Made by a program: the position numbers and the translations under genes
DNA from: Phycomyces blakesleeanus NRRL 1555(-)
Lineage: Eukaryota > Mucoromycota > Mucoromycetes > Mucorales > Phycomycetaceae
Reading direction: 5' to 3'
Assembly: GCF_001638985.1 (NCBI RefSeq)
Contig: NW_017265142.1
Span: 1,542,572-1,606,571, forward strand
DNA length: 64,000 nucleotides
Notes under the pieces: generated by a model
The model's input: only the letters and a program-made list of their open reading frames with translations
Databases searched by the model: none
What the model was told of the DNA's origin: nothing
Shown: positions 25,201-33,230 of the stretch, piece by piece
Position numbering within the stretch: position 1 is the first letter of the stretch
How the letters are laid out: the number at the start of each line of letters is the position of its first letter

Positions 25201-25291
25201 ATAGTTCGACGTAATTGCGTAGTTGTGTTTGACACCATGCCAGCATGGGTTGTTGGCGCTCAAACTTAGTTGTTGTGGGAGAGAGTGCCAT
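16205..25291 (-). CDS. spectraplakin-like giant protein (CH, helical rod, GAR)
   Basis: A single uninterrupted frame of 3028 residues. Residues ~12-115 match a calponin-homology domain: MLAWCQTQL, then LYESWQDGKVFLCIAHRFFP and a final DYLTSLRDAL helix. A Glu/Asp-rich and Gln/Ala low-complexity linker follows (~190-290). Then comes a rod of more than 2,300 residues rich in Leu, Glu, Gln and Lys, with Trp recurring in helix starts (WISEIRVWY, WQPPPHVIV, WEDGWRE), consistent with diverged spectrin-type repeats. After a Ser/Arg-rich linker, ~2792-2869 form a GAS2-related (GAR) domain: IGRIINETPYRVKVKMV, GRYWFGEG, VRVGGGWTELSQFLRDHC. CH domains bind actin and GAR domains microtubules, so this probably crosslinks the two. 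The basic Ser/Thr-rich tail resembles EB1-binding tails. The absence of introns over 9 kb is odd beside its intron-rich neighbours. Confidence 0.85.
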   Translation of the reverse strand: MALSPTTTKFERQQPMLAWCQTQLRNYVELSLLRPLTDLYESWQDGKVFLCIAHRFFPESVPDLVSMLQNNNPQSNQQLAFSLFADRLQMSPPTEPITEQIVLDYLTSLRDALDHTSRPVKLIPSDRATDQADLLRTSFEHRASLVLWRINAVRNQLTDLSFARPTPFYRDRDLTPKEDNDNEEEKEDGDEETTKDEIKTKDNDKHKQDQEGEEDEISLDNSSNQNQLTSSQSSVHPPSPSPSSSPSPSQTQNTASSSSQPQLHSQAQAQAQAHLQSQSQAQAQAHTDDIGTYEGQLESFETSLAQLETEDLVSFHAAADKLPHHTRQLPEVEARVSAVETSYRALQLQLEKGSDDLDKFKSSLAFGKIITPIRNELEFIQAKMLKPTTTDSGIQDLEERTRSTGVAIERVETQYGDLLHDGGDGKNTYRLLLDALVQKHHLVSRWISEIRVWYVEAERIRHYIEERIEILEQQPLLDGLQHVELEQTSDEIAALNADQDQLKAQVDIFNQNDMTRLKEHVMALTGTDRTEELSPADTTTIEITFTTLTTLDRLKHLLRRRAYELQILTLRMVWEQHYGHAITWVRTADNDIKLFVSERARWQPPPHVIVKEEIIAELLGLETRVNDFDQGEFSVTVNAYQDLDDSSNVELPVHLESRQVALEEAFEQVTLRVGFARQVVEQCLNITDFLYKADELKTTGEVLRQAIVRAEREIKPGDTDTQWREQVLVFQEQALALVTGVAARIPYPEATHPSDQEQTFDANNSIRSMVGARKASLFLFGEALDQALASYRRVLQLQKRARQLTDEVNRLQGWVDERTRNVARARIDVFVGKCALDLTDLGRLEKERDGQRAKVKAIQGNDLRKLSDHLASLESAADVAETPVTLTTAMAAIRQGILRTADGIRHLETLLDHHSIDLEVLGMRIGWETQATKVTHAISSMTLKTWDFVVQQAQWRPADTSGNVGQESSSHLASPNLDEFEAMEARRHEFEDKQLVSLDTSFQALVKGFQRSLGHAEEESGDETQKERRKSTPTLVQQRQQRLVDNATHLAQTADFAREVLDQNTALRAYDTLANSHLTDGLGLLGDIQNALDTLEAAEGVLFPVDRFEARLKQFDQDVFRIWKHQGSAIPYPLCPEGARANRSSTQDDNISADINAFVLRLYDELLQLGKKIRALLDAYGVAVHLKQEIDQCFKNTTQVLEQIIAAQTSLQAKKLDPAMSLTELPPVDTRNQIKTSSIKSTEDGQTLSTTLKELQDELAHLLAYAAETNCTVNAIHVTNTQTEARAQADQLILSSETHDLRVNAYLARLTWEDGWRECQSTTKKLQTITRTLQDKAIQSIATSTYNDSLQPTIQQAVSDAKRLMTKDMAAATEALTQAEAAFELTQVEIPSDCAERHQDLERAIARLDETLDILQIQINFLVDRFAWESRANEQQNKWTVHQDGVETYIQKRARWHSEDSSEGCKDSLVVLEKEWNEWSVKTEQQSEYVDELVQNVRVFEKRIEEEKLEEKAEDADEEEKESKFLDKGVYQIAQKIQESRDTAVSQLKYAREVLNQQIGIRGCLDEVMELDQLAETIKTTLLSADVLDAHETHEACLRDYDNRVAVLRDRAQTRIDYPIRETKTQILEDADTKANTQIREHTNARIARLGETSNSLLAILRSRERLSRRNAALEAYLADATVVREWISGQHERTKEAHTGSDTRTSVEVLRDTVEKLGAVSAAVKGYTGIYGSLRDSAASHATTIRQEIDRSVEEEDERLEATQSVEQIENSQKSIDASWTDLVDETESLLNESSTALRLAEFRLLVSNADAQMEEYDVLASDADVSSVTEETVAMWLSNVQTTMVQPKIDQVRICSLKEGTGIHATVMREELDRLVSVQNKLVEALQTLAKQVAHHRLRQDYSSAAKNLELFVDEKCKKLEECRTTFGVLLGEPDQDTLYCRSMASVYSSVSEEIDDHKNELEKVQSQYRFLQFQNVEAMETIDSRNAALESGWKALQKALLETKQLADQGLQWRDFYVTLLQTDSQLDAFEASLTTVLDETTALANIGRQIKRTGAVFPGLIKSIQNVPDLASPGTTKDNKSWLEDRLKTVQKHYEDLQSTVDQRHKLAQKQEAYDECVALANAIKEEADEESNAIIQRMTNVASNDMFGEDGSSLERFYCVYQASLATSESVLERLTHQTTKRLKGNTRTLLAYEIDPSVVQELESSTHLALERLETELKRERLLGEPVKRCLSHAKSAESIGSWITNCQTALNKLLADPAMIDEQNGPPAAEEIEQKMVLFHKIIVSFEDMTNSILNSTNKEVRAAGSLSEKKANDVKLKDDSISSIETKEEDTATKPEIPTQDVSIVESSEDGIKTGDDTVSELAIIQNVFLQQAVKSRAEAVKTGWEETSVLLDEFKQAIVKASQGVAVARKIKTMMMILGEAREHLANLQITEEADPATDRDEDTTSVLSTASVTTMLREQEVVEMERELDSLESEAKIQFKQETQALDVLLEQCGGNKTTFVQQRTEVDMAVESVLGAMDHKRQEISKARVVGKYLSATDELEVVLSALEEAVAKAAPHRATMIGSSFSRADLQAKLIELDARYKYYEGKVTEGLETAKTTLVSMTSDNAAAKKQLQPHLRKLRARWTTVNSQVKTRRLELTKTMEGAVDPDQPLYRQVRNRKSSLPTRKAASVLREREVGSLRVLSSTSTSANISTVPSVSSRLAPSTSSSRLKSSSSSSNSSSGNSGRYMNPSTTTGRYFGTTTPDRHNYQPSKSASLSMRTPAIRVTRTPPNSYVADPDNDLDMEIGRIINETPYRVKVKMVPGEVGRYWFGEGNAKMAYCRVLKSKMVMVRVGGGWTELSQFLRDHCLLEGEFIPKNRMTIAEDDMEQASLPSIQEGFIETRRAKSPSGRPLPRGSISGRSLSPTPPPVHPSRSTSGQTGYIDGDKYIAVDRHGNQLEVRMTRAASKETNGDRPTRRRVMTRKRDPQESVSTATSSTSTSTATGSGSGSGSNGVTSASTSTPHGATIVVPTASAV
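24435..24500 (-). repeat. TGTGCT/TGCGCT hexamer repeat coding (QA)n
   Basis: Degenerate tandem copies of the hexamer TGTGCT (plus strand) code an alternating Gln-Ala tract in the linker behind the CH domain of the spectraplakin-like protein. The same hexamer recurs in non-coding DNA at 31992-32060. Confidence 0.75.
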
Positions 25292-26006
25292 GAGCTATAT
25301 GTACATACATATACAAATATATAGATAGAGATATATAGAGATATATAGAGATATTGTGTGTTGTGTTGTGTTGTATTGTGTTGTTTAGTGTGTTTAGTGT
25401 GTTGTATAGAGTGAAAACGCGTCTTGGTTAATCGTTTGTAGTTTAGGCAAGTTAAAGAAGACTCTTACATGAATATTAGAAAAATGATAGTGCCAAGTAG
25501 TAGTAGTATTAAAGGTATTAGTATAAGAAGAAGAACAGAAAGTAAATGTAAAAGAAGTGTAGTTGTGTATGTAAAAATAAAAATAAAATAAAATAAAAAA
25601 AATAATAAAAAAAAAAAGTTAAAACCAAATTTGTATATAAAATATATATATAAAAGATATATATATAAAAGATACAAGTATTTCAAAAAAAAACAAAAAA
25701 AAACAAAAAAAGACACCTTTTTTTTGGTGGTTTTTTTTTGTCAAGTGCAACAAGAAGGTAAATAGGGAAAAAAAGGGGACCTTCAAGAAGAATAAAAGTA
25801 GAGCACAAAGAGCAAGGAGGAGGAATTGAAATAGAAGTCTAAAAGGAGCAATTAAATAACAATAATATATATGTATATATATGTATATATATTATGTGAA
25901 ATGTATATAAGGACAATGATAGTGGTAATGGTAATGGTAACGATAATGATAATTGGAATTTGAATTTGAATTGGAATTATAATTATAATTATAAGTATAA
26001 TTGTCT

Positions 26007-26028
26007 CTATTTTACAATTGTAAAATAG
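26007..26028. repeat. 22-bp perfect palindrome
   Basis: Every base pairs across the centre CAATTG. It is AT-rich, with no spacer. A second perfect inverted repeat, GTGCGTTA/TAACGCAC (26065-26072 and 26084-26091), follows 36 bp later. Function unknown; it could be a dimeric factor site upstream of the giant gene, or a chance AT palindrome. Confidence 0.7.
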
Positions 26029-26487
26029 TTATACATGTGTGTAGTAAGCAGCTTGTATCATGTAGTGCGTTAATGTATATTACTAACGCACATCTCAAGT
26101 TATACACTCACAGACTACAAGTGCACTGAGAAAAGAAAGAGAGAAGATGAAATTGGGTGAAAGAGAGCCAAATTAGACAGACAAAGTGTTTAACAGCAGC
26201 TGACAGCGCTCCTTTGTTGGAAAGGAGACACAAGGTAAGCCAAATATGTAAATATACCTTTACACTGTATATACAACATAAAATACAGCAATCATAATAT
26301 CCCCTCCTTCTCCTCATCTAACACCCCTTCTTTCCTTCCTTTATTCTATAACTCTCCCCCCTTTGACGTATAAGTACAGATATACAGACAGACAGACAGC
26401 TTTTATAACAAAGCTCTTCTTTTTCTGTTTTCCTTTTCATTACTCGTAACCTCTCTTTATAGCTCTTTATCTAGATAGCTCTTGGTC

Positions 26488-26512
26488 TGTGTGTGTGTGT
26501 GTGTGTGTGTGT
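26488..26512. repeat. (GT)n microsatellite
   Basis: About twelve GT dinucleotides in a row in the spacer upstream of the spectraplakin-like gene. Confidence 0.9.
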
Positions 26513-28782
26513 ATTTTATCTAAATTCTGTCTATCATTTTCTATTAATCTTTTAGCTTTAATTTTTCTCTATATAATAATAAAAAAAGACAATAGCTTAC
26601 AGCTGTGAATATATACATACACATTAGACCTACAATGAACCTATGCGTTCATATTCACTATTAAACAAATAATTAAATTAAATTATATTAAATTATATTA
26701 AAGAAAAGGCAATTGATTAAAAATAAAGCAAGAGACAAGATCGTTTCGATCAGTTGCTGCTAGTTAGTCATTAATACAGCCAAGTTTAAAATTATCAAGT
26801 GTCTGCCTGTCTTTAGTTTTCTTACTTGGTTACGCTTCTTTTTCATTAATGCCGTTTTAAATCAACAGCGATAGTAATTAAAGTGATAATGCGTAGGTAG
26901 ATATGTAAATATTAAAATATATAGTTCAACAAAGAAAGATAAAAAGAAGAAGAAGAAGCTTATAAAGATCGGCTCAAAAATTGACTATGTTTGACAAGGA
27001 TGTGTAGCCCTGAATGATTGAACAATAGGACGACTATAATCACTACCGAGTTATATCACAATATATATATATAATATCTATATCTCATAAAAACAATAAA
27101 TAGACTCTAAAACACCTAGGCAACAAAATTAATGAATTAATTAGTGAATTCATCAAATGTTCTTACATGAATTGAAATCATACTCCTTTTAATTGATAAT
27201 CTACTCTAATGTATGTATGTTTGTATGTATCTATGTATGTATATTATCCTACATATTCTGTTCGTACGATAGGAAGCAAAATACAAGACTAAATAAACAA
27301 AAGCTGATTTCTTTCTTTTCTTTCCTTGTTTCTTTGTTTCTATTTTTCATGTACTTCTTTATGATAACTAAATAATAATAATAATAATTTAAAGGCATTA
27401 AACTAGTTTGATCTTGTTTTTTTTCTTGATTTGCATAGTCTCTCCCTTTTAATATGTTTGATCCAAAATCAATTTTTCTTTTCTTTTCTGCTTCTTATTT
27501 TCGTTAAACTGCAGTTTATTATTCAAGAAAATGATATATACATATATATATGTATATATATGTAAAAGGTATCTGAAAATTCTTGTACTGGTCTGGTTTT
27601 TTATAACTTTACTGACACTATTATTATTTCTTTTGTTGCATACTTGTTGTTGTTGTTTTTTTTTACAATAAAAAGAATGAAATGGTTACCATGACAACAA
27701 TGAATTGAAATAAAGAAAAAGAAAAAGAAAAGAAGAAAAAAAGTGGTACTGTTAGTGGTGACTATTTTTATATATATATAAAAAAAGATAATATAACAGA
27801 CGATAACTCTGGGCTTATATCCATTTCTTGTTTATTGTTAAAGAAAGGTCTATTTTAGATCAGTCAAGCTTATTAAGCCACTAATTAACCAAGCAAAAGA
27901 TTTATAGATTTCACTCCTATTATATACTGCACCCTGCGCACTATATAATACATAATAGTTATGTGTGATTTTTTTTTTAAATTTTTTTTTGGACTCTTTA
28001 CCATTCTTTCTTATTTATCGTCATCATTATCCCATTGGTTTTTATTTTGGGTTATTAAATTTAGAAAAATGCATGTGTTTATTTATAAATGGCTTTGTAT
28101 TTTTATACATCTTTTTATAGATTTAGTCTATTTATTCTTTTACAGTTTTAGAAGCACCAAAGATACTCATTGCATGTCACATATCATTACAAATACAAGG
28201 CCCAGAAAGCAAAACAAAACAAAACAAACAATTAAGCAAAATATAATTATCATCGTTTAAAGAAAGAAAACCTTAAGAAAAAAGCCTCACCAACAATTTA
28301 ACCCTTCAATTTTCAAGCTTAAATGAAATTCAATAAACCAACAAACAAACAAATTAATTTAAATCAATAGTTATGTATAGATTTATAGAGATACGTTTCA
28401 TACGCGTGTATTTGTGCATATTATGCTGTCCGATAAGCTCAGTATGCAGTACATCTTGCTTGGTAGCCTGTTAGTCTGTTGTTATGCTTATTATTTTAAT
28501 TATTATATTTTTAATTATTTAATTAGCACCAGAATGGTTGGCCTTGTCTGTTCTGTTCATCTACAAACATCCCCCCCCCCCTCTCTCTCTCCTTCTCCTT
28601 CTTTTATCATTAATAATATTTGGATTCTGATGACTCATAGTCTATTTGGGTAAATATATCTATATAAAAATTATCGTTTTAACTCTCTTTTTTTTATTTT
28701 ATTTTATTTTATTTATTTTAAAAAAAAACTGATAATAATAATAATGATGGTAGTAATAACAATAATATTTTTTTCATATGAT

Positions 28783-30932
28783 TTATAAAGAAACTTGGTC
28801 TTGTGTGTGGTCGGAAAGGTAGCGCATGAGTAGCAGTGTTTGTTCATATACCAGAAAGTTAAGAGAATGGATTGGAAATGCTCTGACGAGTGTGACGGTA
28901 ATTCCACGATAAAATCCCAGTGTTCCCTTTGCCTTGTAGATGTCCCGGATGCAGTCTGAAGTGCGTCCATAGGTCGGACGCTGTGCCATGATTTCCTTTT
29001 GCATCAGTGACTTTACCAGGTCGATCGGAAACACAACGAGCCAGCACAGAATACCACAAATACCACCTGCAAGGAACTGGGTCAATGGTCCGGCAGGTTG
29101 ACCAGATCCTTGGTTTAGCAAATATTTGGTTGTCTCATAACCACCAAAATATACACCTGTGCCCAATGCATCCCTTACTATACATACATAATTGAAAAAA
29201 AAATGATTAGCATCTTGTTTTTTTTTTTTGAACATATAACTAATGAACCGTTTATATGTACAAATGCGCACCCACACACACACACACACACATAGCTGTA
29301 TTTACCAAAGTGAAGACCGAATCCACTCCACAGGCCAGGTAATCCCTTTTTCTTGATAATCTCTTTTGCAGAGTGCCAACTGGATGTAGAGATCTTTTTG
29401 GGTTGAGAGGAAGTTGCCTGTGGTCCAGCTCCAGCTCCAGTCCCCGCTCCAGCTCCAGCTCCAGATCCAGACCCAGATCCAGATCCAGACCCAGATCCTG
29501 GTGTTGATATTGATGCTGATGTTACTGTTCCTGCTCCTCCTGCTCCTCCTGCTGCTGCTGCTGCTCCTCCTCCTCCTGATGCCGCTGCTGATGCTGATAG
29601 TTGTAACGGTGCTTGTGCTTGTAGTGCTTGTAGTGATTGTAGTGATTGTGGCGATTGTGACGATGATATTGATATTGATATTGACGATGGCGTATTTGAC
29701 GGTGATATTGGTATTTGTGTTGATGACGATAATAATGATGGTGACGGTGATGTGCAAGGTGGTTTTGCTGTAGAGGAAATGGGGATACCTGCTCCAACCG
29801 TCTTTACGATCCTTCGCATCGACCTCGGGTCATTCTCAGCCATAGGCCGCATGACGGTTGCGCCAGTCGAGATGCTGCTGGCCTGCAGTAAGAACTCGAG
29901 TTGCTTCTGTATCTTGATCAATTCAAACGGGCAACTCAGAGTCGCAATAAATGCACCTGTCACTACACCTCCAGTTGTCGACAGGACAAACGTAGATCCA
30001 AGACTGTCTTGATTAAAGAATGGGTAGTTGGCCTTACAGTATCTTTTGGTCTTTTCATAAACCGAGAATGAGACTGATTTGATAATACTGACGGTAATCA
30101 GAGGAGGTACAATGCCTTTATAATTTATTTTAATTTAATTTATTTAAAATAATAATAATAAAAGGTTAATTTATTATCATTATTGTTATATTTGGAAATA
30201 TATAAAGTCAAGCCACACCACACCACACCACACTGCATAAATATATATATATATGTATATGTATAATTACCTCGAAAAAATCCTCGGATACCTTCTTCTT
30301 TGTATGTATGTCGAACACAGGCACTGATTGAATCGTAAGGTTGGGTTTGCATTCTTGTCTTGACAGAATCAAACTAGGTGTGTGTATATGTGTTTAATGG
30401 GGTTAATATTTAATAAATTAATGTATGTCTTTTACACAAGCATTCCCAGGCAGGTCCATTCAAAGAACTCTTTTAGATATTTCGCAGAATCACACAAATT
30501 TACCCACAGTCATATGTATATACTAATAACATCATTCTCCTTTCTATCTCCCCTAACTTACGGGATATCCAGCCAATACACCCACAACAGCAGCAGACGA
30601 AGCGGCAATGATAGTCCTGTTGGCTACACATTGCAATGAGTTTCATTTTTGCACACAATCTCCATTCTGTCTTCATTTTTTTTTTTGATTTGTTCTTTAT
30701 TAATTAATTAATTATTACTTATTATATTTAACATTTTTTTAAAAAAAAAACATATATATATATATATATATTTCTTTTCTGGTTTGTTGATTGGTTGTTT
30801 GGTTGGTTGGTTGGTTGGTTATTAAGCACTCTATCGTTTACCCCACAACACCTCATGGGTCAGCTCTTTAATTGGAATTGAATGGACATGGGCTTTAGGA
30901 TTGTCATTGGCACTCGTGCTTTGTTGTGACAT
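28783..30932 (-). CDS. mitochondrial carrier (SLC25) with long insertion
   Basis: Five exons on the minus strand (30932-30842, 30623-30562, 30373-30271, 30115-29306, 29177-28783) give 486 residues, against about 300 for a usual SLC25 carrier of the mitochondrial inner membrane. All three repeats are present, each with the Px[DE]xx[KR] signature: YPFDSVKTRMQ, CPFELIKIQKQ and FPIDLVKSLMQ. The second is followed by about 160 residues of Ser, Gly, Ala, Pro and Gln low-complexity sequence, including (SG)n and (AG)n, placed in the matrix loop of repeat 2; the fold resumes at SAKEIIKKKGLPGLWSGFG. The third repeat ends FLVYEQTLLLMRYL. Sequence style is closest to the ornithine/carnitine-type amino-acid carrier group, but the substrate is not assigned. 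The insertion is in frame and bounded by good carrier sequence, so it is not a splicing artefact. Confidence 0.87.
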
Positions 30933-32637
30933 GAGATAAATTAGGGGAGTAAATTACGCGATGTGTTGGTGATTGTAAATAGATAGATAGATAATATTTT
31001 ATATATATATATATTATGTATAATAAGTGTCAGTACAACAATAAGAAGAATAAAGAAAAATGGAAAGAATAAAGTACCTTGCATACACAGCCATCCCTGT
31101 TGATCGGAATCTAAAAATGAAATATCTACTATGTATGTATATATATTTACATAATATAAAATAAGATACAGAGAGATAGATAAAGAAATTGTATATATAT
31201 ATATATATTACGAACAGAGCAATAGATATATAGATATAGTAGTAATGTGGAAGAGTTTATATAGAATTTTATACTTTGTTACTATTGGTAGTGGTAGTGG
31301 TAGTATTTATTTATTTATTTATTTATTTATTTTCGAATTATTTGGGCTTCTTTTTTTTTTAATGACGTATAAAGATTATAGATTGGCTGGAATTTTTCTA
31401 TTGAATTATTATTATTTTTTACTTTATTTTATGTCATTTTAGTTTTGATTGATTATATAAACCGGACTGACTGTATTGACTAGCTAATTAAATATATGTA
31501 TAATATTAATAGCAATAGCAATGATTAGTAATTAATAATGGTGGTGATAGATACATTTACTAATAATGACATACTTCTTTAACGTTTTGGTTTGAGGATT
31601 TAAAGCTATTAGAGATGGGCTTGAAGCTAAATTCTTATCTATATTTAACTGTGGCGCCCTTGTTTTGAAATAATTGATAACCTTTTATACCAAAATAAAT
31701 AAATAAATAAATATAGGATTCTATTATTATTAATATTATTATTATTATTACTCTTCTTCTGCAAACAAATAACTAAAGAAAAGAATAATATTTGCTGTCC
31801 AAGTGACCAAAAGGATTTGTGTTTATAGACTGCAGCCTATGTAATGCTTGTTACGCCCACTCAAAATAATTGAAATCTATTAAAAGGGTGGCTAAGGCAT
31901 TTTTGAACCAAAGGAAAGCTAAAACATAACCAACAAGCAAGTAAGCAAGTAAGCAAGTAAGCAGGTGAAAGAAGAAGATCATTTTGTATGTTTGTGCTTG
32001 TGCTTGGGCTTGGGCTTGTGCTTGTGCTTGGGCTTGTGCTTGTGCTTGTGCTTGTGCTTCATGTTTGTATTTGTGCCAAAAATAAAACAAAATTCAAGAT
32101 TTTGATATATCTATTTTTTTGTATATTTCGCACATGAGTTGTGATTTCTTATTTATTTATTTATTTATTTTTATACGCATACTAAAACCTTCTTTTAATT
32201 TACTACTATTTAAAACTAGTGATTGCTTCATTGATCGATTGATTGATTGACTCTTATGATTCTGGTATAAATACAAGGGTATCAATCGACTTCTTTCTTT
32301 CTTTTCATTCGATATTCAAACCTCTTCCTTTCTTGCTTTCCCTTTTACTCCAACAATTTCCTGAATTTTCTTTCTATTTATTAATAGGATATTCTCTTTT
32401 GCTTGTCGTCTTTGAAATTCTCTTTGTATTCCATCTATAGACTCATTTGATTTTTTTTTTAAAATAATAATAATAATAATAATTCTATCCCCCTTTCCTT
32501 TGTGCGCTTATATGTATACATACATTGAACGTATACATACATAATTATATACCTTACATACTTTGGACACTATACACTCCATACTCCATACTCCATACTA
32601 CTAATATTATTAATATTAATATAAATACCAACGAAAG
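30933..32637. other. divergent intergenic region
   Basis: Spacer between the carrier (-) and the sugar transporter (+), with both promoters expected at its edges. It contains a (TATT)n tract near 31303-31332, (TA)n tracts and a hexamer minisatellite at 31992-32060. No gene is seen. Confidence 0.6.
31992..32060. repeat. TGTGCT/TGGGCT hexamer minisatellite
   Basis: About eleven copies of TGTGCT with TGGGCT variants in intergenic DNA. Read on the minus strand it would give alternating Gln-Ala like the coded tract at 24435-24500, but it is not inside a recognisable gene. Confidence 0.85.
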
Positions 32638-33183
32638 ATGGCCTATCCAAGGAATCTCCCTTTTTCTCTTTCTGCTCAATCTGCAGAAAGGCAACCTTTA
32701 CTACACCCAACCCCACCCACCAAACCTGCCCTCCTCAAGAACCCTTCGAATCCCTTTCCAAAGATGCCATTCTGGACAGCAGCAGCAACCTGTATATCAT
32801 GCCTTGGAGGATTCTTATTTGGTAATTTATTTATATATATCTAATTATATAATGATTTATATTAATCCCAACACCAACACTTGTATATTTTATACATACA
32901 TACATAGGATTTGATCTGGGTGTCGTCGGTGGTCTTCTTATAGCCCCTTCCTTCTTATCATATTTCGGTATCGACCCCAATAATAAGGAGCAAGAAGCAA
33001 ATATTAGTGGCAATGTTGTCTCTATTCTTCAAGTCGGTTGTCTCATCGGTGCTCTTATGGCCACAAGTACAGCAGGTAAATATCCCCACAACAACAATAA
33101 AGAATTACTATTTGTTTATTTGTTTGATGTGATTCTCTTACTGCTTAATGGTGTAACTGATCCATGTACACACTCACATATAC

Positions 33184-33230
<47 letters not shown>

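Larger units (their letters stand above)
25292..28782. other. large intergenic region
   Basis: 3.5 kb between the start of the spectraplakin-like gene (-) and the end of the mitochondrial carrier gene (-). No gene with recognisable codon use or homology is seen; open frames are short and AT-driven. Contents: the presumed promoter of the giant gene near 25292, a (GT)n run at 26488-26512, a 22-bp perfect palindrome at 26007-26028 followed by an 8-bp inverted repeat at 26065-26091, and a C11 run joined to (CT)n at 28571-28592. Confidence 0.6.

Noticed and set aside
27961..28260. 99-codon Phe/Lys-rich plus-strand frame
   Set aside because: Composition follows homopolymer AT sequence; no domain or splice structure.
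33187..33225. CRISPR-like regular repetition
   Set aside because: Simple (CATA)n microsatellite without spacers; no CRISPR arrays are expected or seen in this eukaryotic DNA.
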